In this document: piece by piece, positions 7,965-16,178 of the stretch | How positions within the stretch are numbered: the stretch's first letter is position 1 | How the letters are laid out: each line of letters opens with the position of its first letter | Source of the DNA: UBA4615 sp046046245 | Lineage (GTDB): Bacteria > Pseudomonadota > Gammaproteobacteria > Burkholderiales > Burkholderiaceae_E | Direction of reading: 5' to 3' | DNA length: 64,000 bases | NCBI GenBank assembly: GCA_046046245.1 | Contig: JBJOKE010000029.1 | Location: 1 to 64,000, forward strand | Notes under the pieces: model-generated | Databases searched by the model: none | Told to the model about the DNA's origin: nothing | Seen by the model: the letters and a program-made list of their open reading frames with translations, nothing else | Position numbers and translations under genes: made by a program

Positions 7965-8754
7965 ACAGGTGCGCGAACGGGCGACTGACCTCGAAGCGCT
8001 CCGGCCGCGCGCGCAGGTGCACGACGAGCTTGCCGGTGACGGTGCGGGTCGTCCGCGCGATCTCGCGCACGCGCACCACGGTGCCGCGGTGGATCTGCCA
8101 GAACTCGTCGGGCGGCAGCCGCTCGACCAGTTCCTTCAGCGGCATCCGGATCAGCGCCTCGTCGTCGCGCGTGAGCACGCGCAGGTACTTGTCGGCGGCT
8201 TCGATGGCGACGACATCGTCGACCGACACCAGCCGGACCTCGTCGCGCAGCGACGCGCGCAGCCAGCGCAGCGGCGCGGCGGCCGGGGCGGTCCCGCCGC
8301 CGGCGAGCTCGACCAGCCGGCGCAGCACCGCGGCGTCGATCGCCGGTGCCGCCGCGGGCTCGGTCGCGCGCTCGGCGAGCCGTGCGCGCAGCCGCTCGAC
8401 CGCGCGCTCCAGCCGGACGCGCTCGAGCGGCTTGAGCAGGTAGTCGACGGCGTCGCGGTCGAACGCGTCGACCGCGTGCTCGTCGTAGGCGGTCACGAAC
8501 ACCCACAGCGGCGCCTGCGGCTCGGCGGCGGCGGCCTGCGCGACCTGCAGGCCGCTGCGACCCGGCATGCGGATGTCGAGGAACGCGATGTCGGGCCGCT
8601 CGCGGCGGATCGCGTCGAGCGCGGCGTCGCCGTCGTCGCATTCGGCGATGACCTCGAGGGCGGGCCATGCGCGGGCGAGTTCGGCGCGCAGCGCATCGCG
8701 CAGCAGCGGCTCGTCGTCGGCGATGACGGCGCGGGGGCGGGCGGTGGCGCTCAT
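7951..8754 (-). CDS. LytTR-family response regulator (AlgR-like)
   Basis: Cytoplasmic transcription regulator of 267 residues. The receiver domain has the acidic pair in IADDEP, the phospho-acceptor Asp60 in FLDIRMPG and the switch lysine K108 in YLLKP. An alanine-rich linker leads to a LytTR DNA-binding domain (about 168-265) with the conserved IEAADKYLRV and QIHRGTVVRV segments. The ATG overlaps the stop of the upstream histidine kinase gene (ATGA), so the pair is one translationally coupled two-component system of the LytS/LytR or AlgZ/AlgR type. In pseudomonads AlgR governs alginate and type IV pili, but no such target lies nearby here. Confidence 0.92.
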   Translation of the reverse strand: MSATARPRAVIADDEPLLRDALRAELARAWPALEVIAECDDGDAALDAIRRERPDIAFLDIRMPGRSGLQVAQAAAAEPQAPLWVFVTAYDEHAVDAFDRDAVDYLLKPLERVRLERAVERLRARLAERATEPAAAPAIDAAVLRRLVELAGGGTAPAAAPLRWLRASLRDEVRLVSVDDVVAIEAADKYLRVLTRDDEALIRMPLKELVERLPPDEFWQIHRGTVVRVREIARTTRTVTGKLVVHLRARPERFEVSRPFAHLFKAD

Positions 8755-9848
8755 CGTGCGGGGGCTCCGTCCGCCGCCGGCAGGGGCAGCACCAGCCGCG
8801 CGACGGTGCCGCGCGGCGCGTTGTCGTGCAGCGAGAGGCGGGCGTCGGGCCCGAGGATCGCGCGCAGGCGGGCCTGCAGGTTCGCGAGGCCGGTGCCGCC
8901 GTCGGCCGACGGCGCGGCGTCGGTGACGAGGCCGAGGCCGGTGTCCGCGACCTCGATCGAGAGCCGTCCGTTCTCGTCCCGCTCGGCCCGCAGCACGATC
9001 TCGCCGCCGCCCGGCTGCGGCTCGATCCCGTGCTTGACCGCGTTCTCCACCAGCGGCTGCACCAGCATCGGCGGCAGCACGACCGCGCGCAGTGCGTCGG
9101 GCACGTCGAAGCGCCACTGCAGCCGGTCGCCGAGTCGGCGCTTCATGATCGCCAGCAGCGAGCCGGTGACCTCGAGTTCCTCGCCGAGGGTGCAGGTGCC
9201 GGCGCGCGCGTGGCGCAGGGTGGCACGCAGGTGCCGGGCCAGGTCGTCGACCAGCGCGCGGGCGGCCGCCGGATCGCGGTCGATCAGCGCCGAGACGTTG
9301 GCCAGCGTGTTGAACAGGAAGTGCGGCTCGACCTGCGCGCGCAGCGCCTGCAATTGCGCCTGCGCGGCGCTGCGCTCGGCGGCGATCGCCCGCCAGGACT
9401 CGGTCTCGATCCGCAGCCGCGCGTGGCGGACCCGGTGCCGCATGTAGAACCACAGCGTGCCGGCGGCGGCGATCGCCACGGAGAACACGGCGGTCTGCGC
9501 CGAGACCAGGTGGTTCCCCGGCGGCAGCGTGCCCGGGAACAGCGCCTCGGTGGCCTGCGACGCGAGCAGGATGCCGCCTGGCACGCCGAGCGCGATCGCG
9601 GCGGCGTAGAGCGGGACGGCGACGTGCAACGCGCCCTCGGTCCGCTCGACCCACGGCGTGACCGACCAGCAGGCGGCCGAGATCGTGAAGCCGATGACCT
9701 GCGAATGCAGCAGGTGCTCCATGAAGCGGCCGTGCCCGCCGGCGGCCGTCAGCGCGACCGCGATGACGGTGTTCAGCAGCAGGGTGCCGAGCAGGACGAG
9801 GACGATGCGGCGGGTCATCGGCGGGCGAGGGTGGTCGGCGTCGATCAT
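8751..9848 (-). CDS. LytS/AlgZ-type sensor histidine kinase
   Basis: Membrane sensor kinase, 365 residues. The N-terminal half has about four hydrophobic segments, beginning with IVLVLLGTLLLNTVIAVAL. The His_kinase domain follows with the phospho-accepting histidine in RAQVEPHFLFNTLANVS. The catalytic ATP-binding region has the N-box VENAVKHGIEPQ and the glycine box DTGLGL. These are hallmarks of the LytS/AlgZ group. It probably phosphorylates the response regulator encoded immediately downstream. An alternative start is ATG at 9818 (MTRRIVL), which places basic residues directly before the first membrane segment. No signal can be predicted. Confidence 0.9.
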   Translation of the reverse strand: MIDADHPRPPMTRRIVLVLLGTLLLNTVIAVALTAAGGHGRFMEHLLHSQVIGFTISAACWSVTPWVERTEGALHVAVPLYAAAIALGVPGGILLASQATEALFPGTLPPGNHLVSAQTAVFSVAIAAAGTLWFYMRHRVRHARLRIETESWRAIAAERSAAQAQLQALRAQVEPHFLFNTLANVSALIDRDPAAARALVDDLARHLRATLRHARAGTCTLGEELEVTGSLLAIMKRRLGDRLQWRFDVPDALRAVVLPPMLVQPLVENAVKHGIEPQPGGGEIVLRAERDENGRLSIEVADTGLGLVTDAAPSADGGTGLANLQARLRAILGPDARLSLHDNAPRGTVARLVLPLPAADGAPAR

Positions 9849-9866
9849 CGCACGGCGGACCGGCGC

Positions 9867-10283
9867 TCAGGCAAGCCAGGCGCCGACCCAGGCGCCCAGC
9901 GTGCGGTGCGGCGACAGCGTGAACAGGCCGGCGATCACCAGCGCCGAGAACGCGCGGACCATGTGGCGGCGATGTGCGCCGATCGCGCCGTGACGGGCCG
10001 CGCCGATCGCGCGCCACAGCAGCACGAGCATGGCTGCCGACAGCAGGTGGATCGGGCCGAAGGTGCCCATCGGGGTGCGCACGCCGAGGATCTGCGCGTC
10101 GATCAGGAACGAGCCGGCCGCGGTCGTCGCCATCGCCAGCACCCAGGTGCGGCCGGCGAGTCGGTGCACGGGCGTGCCCTTGCGGCCGAGCAGCACGAAG
10201 GCCCCGAGCGCGAGCGACAGCGCGGCGGCGGCGACGTGGACGGCGATCTCGGGGCGGAACAGGGCGGCCTGGACGGGGTTCAT
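9867..10283 (-). CDS. DUF2306-type integral membrane protein
   Basis: Predicted four-helix membrane protein of 138 residues. It has the features of DUF2306 proteins: RKGTPVHRLAGRTWVLAM after the second helix, then FGPIHLLSAAMLVLLWRAI and the HRRHMVRAFSALVIAGLFTLSP block. Function is unknown in this family; the conserved histidines hint at a metal or haem ligand, but this is speculation. The ATG at 10283 gives a protein starting MNPVQAALF; a longer open frame continues upstream but has no membrane-protein character there. It lies just upstream of the histidine kinase on the same strand, so the three minus-strand genes may form one transcript. Confidence 0.8.
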   Translation of the reverse strand: MNPVQAALFRPEIAVHVAAAALSLALGAFVLLGRKGTPVHRLAGRTWVLAMATTAAGSFLIDAQILGVRTPMGTFGPIHLLSAAMLVLLWRAIGAARHGAIGAHRRHMVRAFSALVIAGLFTLSPHRTLGAWVGAWLA

Positions 10284-10460
10284 GGCGACTTCGTGTGCGA
10301 GGGGGAGGGCGCCATCGTCGCGGCGGCGGTGCCGGCTCGCGACGGGCGTGCGACGGATCGACGCGGCGGCGGCGTGAAGCGCGGCGGTCCGGCGCCGACC
10401 GCGCTTCGCCGGCGCAGGCAGCGGTTCGCCGGCCCGGCCCGCCCGCCGCGCCGGGCATGG

Positions 10461-10466
10461 GACAAT
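10461..10466 (+). promoter_or_regulatory. -10-like hexamer GACAAT for pyrC
   Basis: GGGACAATCCCGG lies about 30 nt upstream of the pyrC ATG. The form ACAATCC recurs before the peroxiredoxin and argJ genes in this window. The -35 is not clear. Confidence 0.5.
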
Positions 10467-10497
10467 CCCGGCCTTCTCGCCCACCGCCGCGCCGACC

Positions 10498-11553
10498 ATG
10501 GACACGCTCACCCTGATCCGCCCCGACGACTGGCACCTGCACCTGCGCGACGGGGACGCGCTGCGCGCGGTCGTCGCGGCCAGCGCCCGGCAGTTCGCCC
10601 GCGCGATCGTCATGCCGAACCTGAAGCCGCCGGTGACCACCGTCGGGCAGGCGAACGCCTATCGCGACCGCATCCTCGCGGCGCTGCGCGAGACCGCCGG
10701 CCACGAGCCGCGCTGCGCCGGCTTCGAGCCGCTGATGACGCTCTACCTGACCGATCGCACGCCCCCCGACGAGATCCGCCACGCCAGGGCCTCGGGCACG
10801 GTCCACGCGGTCAAGCTCTACCCGGCGGGTGCCACCACCAACTCCGATTCCGGGGTGACCTCGATCGCCGCCGTCCGCGCGACGCTCGAGGCGATGCAGC
10901 GCGAGGACCTGCCGCTGCTGATCCACGGCGAGGTGACCGACGCCGCGGTCGACGTGTTCGACCGGGAGAAGGTCTTCATCGACACGGTGCTCGCGCCGCT
11001 GCGCCGCGACTTCCCCGAACTGCGCGTGGTGTTCGAGCACATCACGACGAAGGAGGCCGCGGACTACGTCGCGCAGGCCGACGGCCGGATCGCCGCGACG
11101 ATCACCGCGCACCACCTGCTCTACGAGCGCAACGCGATGTTCAAGGGAGGCATGCGCCCGCACTGGTACTGCCTGCCGGTGCTCAAGCGCGAGACCCACC
11201 GGCGCGCGCTGCTCGCGGCCGCCACCTCGGGCAGCCCGCGCTTCTTCCTCGGCACCGACAGCGCGCCGCACGCCAGGCACCTGAAGGAGCACGCCTGCGG
11301 CTGCGCCGGCTGCTACACCGCGCCGCATGCGCTCGAGCTCTATGCGGCGGCGTTCGAGCAGGCCGGCGCGCTCGACCGGCTCGAGGGCTTCGCGAGCCTT
11401 CACGGACCGGACTTCTACGGCCTGCCGCGCAACACCGATCGGATGACGCTCGAGCGCGCCACCTGGACCGTGCCGCAGGCGCTGCCCTTCGGCGACGAGG
11501 AGATCGTCCCGCTGGCGGCCGGCGAGCCGCTCGGCTGGCGGCTCGTCGCCTGA
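10498..11553 (+). CDS. pyrC: dihydroorotase (class II, PyrC)
   Basis: Zinc amidohydrolase catalysing reversible cyclisation of N-carbamoyl-aspartate to dihydroorotate, the third step of pyrimidine synthesis; cytoplasmic homodimer. It has 351 residues, standard for the short E. coli-type enzyme. The metal-binding HLH is at residues 13 and 15 in [10 protein letters not shown]. The lysine expected to be carbamylated is K106 in [12 protein letters not shown]. The later metal ligands lie in IHGEV and FEHITT, and the catalytic aspartate is in [10 protein letters not shown]. No other pyrimidine gene is adjacent. The DUF3025 gene follows on the same strand after 55 nt and may be co-transcribed. Confidence 0.97.
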   Translation: MDTLTLIRPDDWHLHLRDGDALRAVVAASARQFARAIVMPNLKPPVTTVGQANAYRDRILAALRETAGHEPRCAGFEPLMTLYLTDRTPPDEIRHARASGTVHAVKLYPAGATTNSDSGVTSIAAVRATLEAMQREDLPLLIHGEVTDAAVDVFDREKVFIDTVLAPLRRDFPELRVVFEHITTKEAADYVAQADGRIAATITAHHLLYERNAMFKGGMRPHWYCLPVLKRETHRRALLAAATSGSPRFFLGTDSAPHARHLKEHACGCAGCYTAPHALELYAAAFEQAGALDRLEGFASLHGPDFYGLPRNTDRMTLERATWTVPQALPFGDEEIVPLAAGEPLGWRLVA

Positions 11554-11608
11554 GCCCGGTCGCGCGCAGTCGCCGTCGGGACCGCAGCGCCGCGACCGGC
11601 CGCGGGCG

Positions 11609-12397
11609 ATGAGCGCCGCCCCCTGGCTCGCCCCGCACGCGGTGCGCCTCGCCGAACTCGCGCCCCTCGATCCGGTCGCGCGGGTCGCGCGGCTCGATGC
11701 CTGGGCCCGCGACGCGGCCGCGGCCACCGAGTCCGGGCGGCCGCTGCGTTTCGTGCCCGACACCGGCGACGCGCCGCGCGGTGCGGCCTCGCAACGATCC
11801 GCCTACGAGGCGCGGATCTTCGAGACCGGCGAGGTCGCCACCCGCACCGACTCCGCGGGCGCGCGGCACGACCTCTACAACGCGCTCGCCTGGCTCGCGT
11901 GGCCGCGCACGAAGGCGCGGCTCAACGCGCTGCACGCGGTCGAGATCGGACGCGCCGGGCCCGGGGCGCCGCGCGGCACGCTGCGCGACGCGGCGACGGT
12001 GTTCGACGAGAACGCAGCGGTCTGGGTCGGACTCGACGCGTCGCTCGAGGACGCCCTGCGGGCGTTCGACTGGCAGGGCCTGTTCGTCGCGCGCCGCGAC
12101 GCGGTCGTGCGCGGCGTGCGCGTGCACGCCTTCGGCCACGCGCTTCTCGAGAAACTCGAGGCGCCCTTCAAGGCCATCACCGCGCACGCCTGGCCGCTGC
12201 GGCTGCCGGCCGACGCGCCGCCCGACGTGGTGGACGGCGCGCTCGCCGCGTCGCTCGAGCCTGCGCGGCTGTCCACGCGCGCGTTCTGCCCGCTGCCGGT
12301 CATGGGGCTGCCGGAATGGTGCGACGCGAACCGCGATCCCGCCTTCTACAATGACGCGACCGTGTTCCGGCCCGGCCGCCGCCGCGATCGGCCCTGA
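11609..12397 (+). CDS. DUF3025 domain protein
   Basis: Conserved proteobacterial protein of unknown function, 262 residues, no signal peptide or membrane segment. It shows the DUF3025 core: SAYEARIFETGEVATR, then HDLYNALAWLAWPRTKARLNALH, FDENAAVW and FGHALLEKLEAPFKAITAH. Many conserved Trp, His and Asp residues suggest an enzyme, but no known catalytic motif stands out. In other betaproteobacteria DUF3025 genes are often near pyrC, which matches its place 55 nt downstream here. Confidence 0.8.
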   Translation: MSAAPWLAPHAVRLAELAPLDPVARVARLDAWARDAAAATESGRPLRFVPDTGDAPRGAASQRSAYEARIFETGEVATRTDSAGARHDLYNALAWLAWPRTKARLNALHAVEIGRAGPGAPRGTLRDAATVFDENAAVWVGLDASLEDALRAFDWQGLFVARRDAVVRGVRVHAFGHALLEKLEAPFKAITAHAWPLRLPADAPPDVVDGALAASLEPARLSTRAFCPLPVMGLPEWCDANRDPAFYNDATVFRPGRRRDRP

Positions 12398-12447
12398 CCG
12401 GACCGGGCGCGTCCGCGCGCCCACCGCATCCCCATCAGGAGACATCC

Positions 12448-13440
12448 ATGGACATCCTCGTCACCGGCGGCGCCGGCTTCCTCGGCCAGCAGCTGATCGC
12501 CCGCGTGCTCGCGCAGGGCGGGCTGCGGATCGCCGACGCCTCCGGCACCCGCACCGAGCCCGTCGGGCGCATCGTCTGCTTCGACGTCGGCGAAGGCGCG
12601 ATCCGCGACCCGCGCGTGCGCAACGTCGCCGGCGACATCTCGGACCCCGCGCAGGTCCGCGCGCTCGTCTCGAAGGACACCGGCGCGGTCGTCCACCTCG
12701 CCGCCGTGGTCAGCGGTACCGCCGAGGCCGACTTCGACCTCGGCATGCGCGTGAACCTCGACGGCACGCGTCATCTGCTCGAGGCCTGCCGCGCGCTCGG
12801 CACGCAGCCGCGGCTGCTGTTCTCGAGCTCGATCGCGGTGTTCGGCGGCGACCTGCCGGCCGTGGTCACCGACGCGACGACGCCGACGCCGCAGGGCTCG
12901 TACGGCATCCAGAAGCTCGCCGGCGAGCTTCTGGTGCAGGACTACACGCGCAAGGGCTTCATCGACGGCCGTGCGGTCCGCGTGCCCACCGTGGTCGTGC
13001 GGCCGGGCCGTCCGAACGGCGCCGCCTCGGGCTTCGCCTCCGGCATCATCCGGGAGCCGCTCGCCGGTCTCGAGGCGCCGCTGCCGGTGCCGCCCGAGAC
13101 CGAGATGTGGGTCGCGTCGCCGCGCACCGTGGTGACGATGCTGCTGCGGGCGCTCGAGCTGTCGCCCGCGGACTGGGGCTGGCACCGCAGCCTGAACCTG
13201 CCCGGCCTCACCGTCTCGATGCACGACGAGATCGCCGCGCTGCGCGCGGTCGCCGGCGAAGCGGTGGCCGCGCGGATCCGCCCGGAGCCCGACGAGAAGG
13301 TGATGCGGCTGGTCCGCACCTGGGCCGCCCGCTTCGACACCACGCGTGCCCGTGCGATGGGCTTCACCGCCGACGCCGACTTCACCGCGATCGTGCGGGC
13401 CTACGTCGAGGACAATCCGCAGGCGGTCAGGCGCGACTGA
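12448..13440 (+). CDS. denD: NAD-dependent epimerase/dehydratase family, D-erythronate dehydrogenase-like
   Basis: Extended short-chain dehydrogenase of 330 residues. The dinucleotide-binding motif GGAGFLG is at residues 7-13, and the catalytic triad region reads FSSSIAVFGG followed by YGIQKLAGE, giving the Ser and the YxxxK pair. Overall it closely resembles DenD, which oxidises D-erythronate at C2 in a catabolic route that continues with a kinase (DenK/OtnK) and a decarboxylase (OtnC). Those partners are not in the window. AGGAGACATCC before the ATG is a strong ribosome binding site. The gene converges on an SDR gene with two palindromes between them. The family is firm, the exact substrate less so. 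Confidence 0.8.
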   Translation: MDILVTGGAGFLGQQLIARVLAQGGLRIADASGTRTEPVGRIVCFDVGEGAIRDPRVRNVAGDISDPAQVRALVSKDTGAVVHLAAVVSGTAEADFDLGMRVNLDGTRHLLEACRALGTQPRLLFSSSIAVFGGDLPAVVTDATTPTPQGSYGIQKLAGELLVQDYTRKGFIDGRAVRVPTVVVRPGRPNGAASGFASGIIREPLAGLEAPLPVPPETEMWVASPRTVVTMLLRALELSPADWGWHRSLNLPGLTVSMHDEIAALRAVAGEAVAARIRPEPDEKVMRLVRTWAARFDTTRARAMGFTADADFTAIVRAYVEDNPQAVRRD

Positions 13441-13450
13441 GGCGACCGCG

Positions 13451-13480
13451 CCGGAATCGTCACGGTCGTGACGATTCCGG
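13451..13480. repeat. perfect 13-bp inverted repeat between denD and the SDR gene
   Basis: CCGGAATCGTCAC (13451-13463) and its exact complement GTGACGATTCCGG (13468-13480) are separated by GGTC. It starts 11 nt after the denD stop. It may serve as a terminator for both convergent genes, though there is no T-tract, or as a protein-binding dyad, since a related palindrome follows 15 nt later. Confidence 0.7.
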
Positions 13481-13495
13481 AGATCCCGAACCGAC

Positions 13496-13511
13496 CGTCA
13501 CGATCGTGACG
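13496..13511. repeat. 16-bp palindrome sharing the GTCAC/GTGAC half-sites
   Basis: CGTCACGATCGTGACG is a perfect palindrome. Its half-sites GTCAC and GTGAC match those of the upstream inverted repeat, with the same 4-nt centre length (GATC versus GGTC). Confidence 0.65.
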
Positions 13512-13536
13512 ATCGACGCGGCGTTCGACCGGTGGC

Positions 13537-14298
13537 TCAGCGGGCGAGGAAGCCGCCGTCGACCGGCCAGTAGGCGCCGTTGACGAAGCTCGCGCGCTCC
13601 GAACTGAGCCACGCGACCAGCTCGGCCACCTCCTCGGGGCGGCCCAGCCGTCCGACCGGGTGCATCGCCGTCAGCGCCTGCAGCGTCGCCGGATCCTGCT
13701 CGAGGCCGGCGATCATCGGCGTGTGGATGAAGGCCGGCCCGATCGCGTTCACCCGCACGCCGCGGGCCGCGTAGTCGAGCGCCGCCACCTTCGTCAGCCC
13801 GACCACGCCGTGCTTGGCCGCGGTGTAGGCCGGCGCGCCGCCGAAGCCCACCGCGCCGAGGATCGACGCGACGTTGACGATCGCGCCGCCTCCGGCGGCC
13901 AGCAGCGCCGGGATCTGGTGCTTCATGCCGAGGAACACGCCGGTGAGGTTCACCGACAGCACCCGCTGCCACTCGTCGACCGGGTACTCGGCCACCGGCG
14001 CGATGCTGCCGCCCACCCCGGCATTGTTGCAGGCCGCGTCGAGGCGCCCGAACCGAGCGACGGTGCGTGCGACCAGCGCCGCGCAGTCCTCGTCGCGGGC
14101 CACGTCGGCGACGACGAACTCGGCCTCGGCGCCGGCCGCGCGCACCTGCGCGACCGTGGCCTCGCCGCCCTCGCGCGCGGTCGCGACGTCCGACACCACG
14201 ACCCGCGCGCCCTCTCGCGCCCACGCCAGCGCGATCGCGCGCCCGATCCCGGACGCGCCGCCGGTCACCACGCAGACCTTGTCCCGAAGCATCGTCAT
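13537..14298 (-). CDS. short-chain dehydrogenase/reductase (SDR)
   Basis: Classical SDR oxidoreductase of 253 residues. The cofactor motif TGGASGIG is at residues 12-19, DVAxDED and CNNAGVGG follow, and the catalytic Ser lies in VNVASILGAVG with Tyr and Lys in YTAAKHG. SDVATAR after the second strand, with Asp at its end, suggests NAD rather than NADP. The start at 14298 is supported by GGAGGGCGAC directly upstream; the open frame extends further but without coding features. Substrate is unknown. It converges on the denD-like gene, so shared regulation is not implied. Confidence 0.88.
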   Translation of the reverse strand: MTMLRDKVCVVTGGASGIGRAIALAWAREGARVVVSDVATAREGGEATVAQVRAAGAEAEFVVADVARDEDCAALVARTVARFGRLDAACNNAGVGGSIAPVAEYPVDEWQRVLSVNLTGVFLGMKHQIPALLAAGGGAIVNVASILGAVGFGGAPAYTAAKHGVVGLTKVAALDYAARGVRVNAIGPAFIHTPMIAGLEQDPATLQALTAMHPVGRLGRPEEVAELVAWLSSERASFVNGAYWPVDGGFLAR

Positions 14299-14446
14299 GT
14301 CGCCCTCCGCGAGCTGGATCCGATCCGCGTATCGGAGCATGCGGACGCGATCGCGGCCTTGCGCTGGATCATCCCGCGTCGGTGCCGGCGCCCGGCGATC
14401 GCACCGGACGCGCCCGCTCCCGCGGGCACCGGGCGGGTGGACGAGG

Positions 14447-14953
14447 CTAGCGCGCGGCCGGGGCGCCGCGGGCACGGGCGCGGCGCACGGGGCGCCTGGC
14501 CTCCGGCGCGCCGGACGCATCGTCGCGCGCGAGGGCCGCGACCGAGGCGCCGAAGGGCGGCGGCACGCCGATCCGCCAGGTCTGCGCGCCCTCCGGCTGG
14601 TCGGCGATCCGCAGCGTGACCACCACCTCGGGCGCGTCGACGAGTTCGCTCGACTGCAGCATCACGACGTTGCGGCGGGCCGGCTTGATCACCGTGAACG
14701 CAGCCGCGTTCGGCGCGGGCCAGCCGGGCGGCGCCTCCACCGAGACCACTTCGAAGCGCGTGGCCGAGACCGCTTCGCCCGGCGCCGAGCCGTAGGGCAC
14801 GGCGAGCTTCAGCTTCTGTCCCCGTGCGGACAGCACCGACGGCAGTCCGAGGTCGATCGCCGGCGTCGCGAGCGCGGGCGCCGGCGCGGCGGCGCTGGCG
14901 GCGAGCAGCGCGAGCGCCAGCGCGGCGGACGGGAGGCGGCGGGTCGGGGTCAT
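14447..14953 (-). CDS. small exported protein, weakly FimV-N-domain-like
   Basis: Exported protein of 168 residues; I do not recognise it firmly. A signal peptide covers about residues 1-29 and ends PAPALA. The mature part begins IDLGLPSVLSARGQKLKLAVPY, resembling the start of FimV N-terminal domains (LGxxxVLSxLGQPL), and contains TVIKPARRNVVML and PEVVVTLRI strands that fit the same beta fold. The last 25 residues are basic (RRPVRRARARG). A GGAG eight bases upstream supports the ATG at 14953 over the one at 14971. It may be a periplasmic or peptidoglycan-associated protein. Confidence 0.55.
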   Translation of the reverse strand: MTPTRRLPSAALALALLAASAAAPAPALATPAIDLGLPSVLSARGQKLKLAVPYGSAPGEAVSATRFEVVSVEAPPGWPAPNAAAFTVIKPARRNVVMLQSSELVDAPEVVVTLRIADQPEGAQTWRIGVPPPFGASVAALARDDASGAPEARRPVRRARARGAPAAR

Positions 14954-15071
14954 CGCGGGTCTCCGTGGCATCGGGCCGCGGCCGGACCGCGGCGGATCGC
15001 CACAGCTTAGGCGGGGGCGTCCCGGGCGCCGAGCACGCGCCGCCGGCCGGCCGGTCGGGCCGCCCGGCGGA

Positions 15072-15077
15072 TAGAAT
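15072..15077 (+). promoter_or_regulatory. -10 box TAGAAT of rnpB
   Basis: TAGAAT ends 7 nt before the predicted 5' end of the RNase P RNA at 15085, which is the expected spacing to a transcription start. The GC-rich -35 region has no good match. Confidence 0.65.
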
Positions 15078-15084
15078 GGCGTCC

Positions 15085-15490
15085 GGAGCGGGTCGGACGG
15101 TCGCCGGGGCAGCGATGCCCGGGAGGAAGGTCCGGACTCCAGCGGGCAGGGTGCTGGCTAACGGCCAGGCGCAGCGAGCGGATCCTCCGGGGTCCGCCCA
15201 AGGCGACGGACAGTGGCACAGAGAACAGACCGCCGATGGGCCGGGTGACCGGCCTCAGGCAAGGGTGAAACGGTGGGGTAAGAGCCCACCGCGTCCCTGG
15301 CGACAGGGACGGCACGCCAAACCCCACCCGGAGCAACACCGAATAGGCACGCGTGCGGCCCCCGGGCCGTGGAGGACGCCCCTCCGAGCGTGCGGGTTGG
15401 TGGCTCGAGCCCCCGGGCAACCGGGGGCCTAGACGAATGACCGTCACGCCGGGCGACCGGCGCACAGAATCCGGCCTACAGACCCGCTCC
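15085..15490 (+). ncRNA. rnpB: RNase P RNA (class A)
   Basis: Catalytic RNA of RNase P, which trims tRNA 5' leaders. The ends form helix P1: GGAGCGGGTC at 15085-15094 pairs exactly with GACCCGCTCC at 15481-15490. Inside are the universally conserved segments: GGGAGGAAGGTCCGGACTCC near 15121, ACAGAGAACAGACCGCC near 15220, AGGCAAGGGTGAAACGG and GGTAAGAGCCCACCG near 15256-15290, and the 3' AGACGAATGACCGTCACG and ACAGAATCCGGCCTACAG. About 406 nt, slightly longer than E. coli M1 RNA. Boundaries rest on the P1 pairing. Open frames called across it are spurious. Confidence 0.96.
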
Positions 15491-15626
15491 ACTTCTCATG
15501 CGCCACCTGAGCAGTTTCGGTTAACACACTGATTCCGCTCGATTTCGTCGCGCAGGCTGGATGGATCCCCAGGCCTCAAGAAGCGCGTCTAAGTGCTTGT
15601 CCTGATTGAAGAAAACGGTCGGCAAC

Positions 15627-15655
15627 TTGACCAGGGTTCCGCTTTTACGTACAGT
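15627..15655 (+). promoter_or_regulatory. dcw cluster promoter PmraZ
   Basis: TTGACC (15627-15632), a spacer of exactly 17 nt, then TACAGT (15650-15655). This is the best sigma-70 promoter in the window and lies in an unusually AT-rich patch 90 nt before the mraZ ATG. It would drive the whole mraZ-to-ftsZ transcript. Confidence 0.8.
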
Positions 15656-15689
15656 GGGAAAAGGTGCAAAAAAGTGGTTGAGAGTGGGA
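15655..15689 (+). promoter_or_regulatory. MraZ operator: four pentamers at 10-bp period
   Basis: TGGGA (15655), TGCAA (15665), TGGTT (15675) and TGGGA (15685) repeat every 10 bp with 5-nt spacers. Known MraZ sites are TGGGN repeats separated by 5 nt just after the -10 box, so this is the expected autoregulatory site. The outer two boxes are exact; the inner two are degenerate. The first overlaps the end of the -10 hexamer, so bound MraZ should block transcription. Confidence 0.8.
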
Positions 15690-15745
15690 GATCGAAGCCG
15701 TTTCGGCGAAGATCGACCTGTCCCGGGCGCTTCGGAAGGTAGGGA

Positions 15746-16174
15746 ATGTTTCAAGGGCGATCCGCGCTGGCGCTGGACGCGAAGGGACGCATGTCGGTCC
15801 CTACGCGGCATCGCGACGCCCTGATGCTGCAGTGCGAGGGTCGTCTGACGCTGACCCGGCACCCCGACGGCTGTCTCCTCCTCTACCCCCGTCCCGTCTG
15901 GGAGGCCGTGCGCGAGAGGATCGCGTCGCTGCCGATCGGTGCGTCCGCCTGGAAGCGCTTCTTCCTGGGCAACGCCACCGACGTCGAGCTCGACGGGAGC
16001 GGTCGCGTGCTGATCTCGCCCGAATTGCGCCAGGCGGTTGGACTGGAGAAGGGCATCGTCCTGCTCGGCATGGGCACCCACTTCGAGGTGTGGGACGAGG
16101 CCGGGCTGACGGCGAAGGAAAACGAGGCGATCGCAGGCGGCATCCCCGAGGCCTTGTCCGGACTCTCGATCTGA
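15746..16174 (+). CDS. mraZ: transcriptional regulator MraZ
   Basis: Small DNA-binding protein of 142 residues, first gene of the dcw cluster and its repressor. Two AbrB-like (SpoVT/MraZ) repeats are visible: [14 protein letters not shown] near residue 11 and [14 protein letters not shown] near residue 83. MraZ forms ring-shaped oligomers that bind TGGGN repeats, which are present just upstream. The ATG at 15746 gives the canonical [16 protein letters not shown] start. Only 4 nt separate its stop from rsmH. Confidence 0.96.
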   Translation: MFQGRSALALDAKGRMSVPTRHRDALMLQCEGRLTLTRHPDGCLLLYPRPVWEAVRERIASLPIGASAWKRFFLGNATDVELDGSGRVLISPELRQAVGLEKGIVLLGMGTHFEVWDEAGLTAKENEAIAGGIPEALSGLSI

Positions 16175-16178
16175 GGCG

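Noticed and set aside
8826..11612. A 928-codon plus-strand open frame
   Set aside because: It is antisense to the LytS kinase and DUF2306 genes and out of frame with pyrC; composition is Arg/Gly/Ala-rich without any domain.
7951..11763. A 1270-codon minus-strand open frame
   Set aside because: Only the last 267 codons are a real gene (LytTR regulator). The rest is antisense to pyrC and out of frame with the kinase gene; GC-rich DNA has few stops.
15085..15490. Protein-coding frames across rnpB
   Set aside because: The conserved RNase P RNA elements and P1 pairing explain the region.
15606..15824. A 72-codon plus-strand frame over the mraZ promoter
   Set aside because: It spans the promoter and MraZ operator and runs out of frame into mraZ.
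15521..16081. A 186-codon minus-strand open frame over mraZ
   Set aside because: It covers the mraZ promoter and coding region antisense and has no domain.
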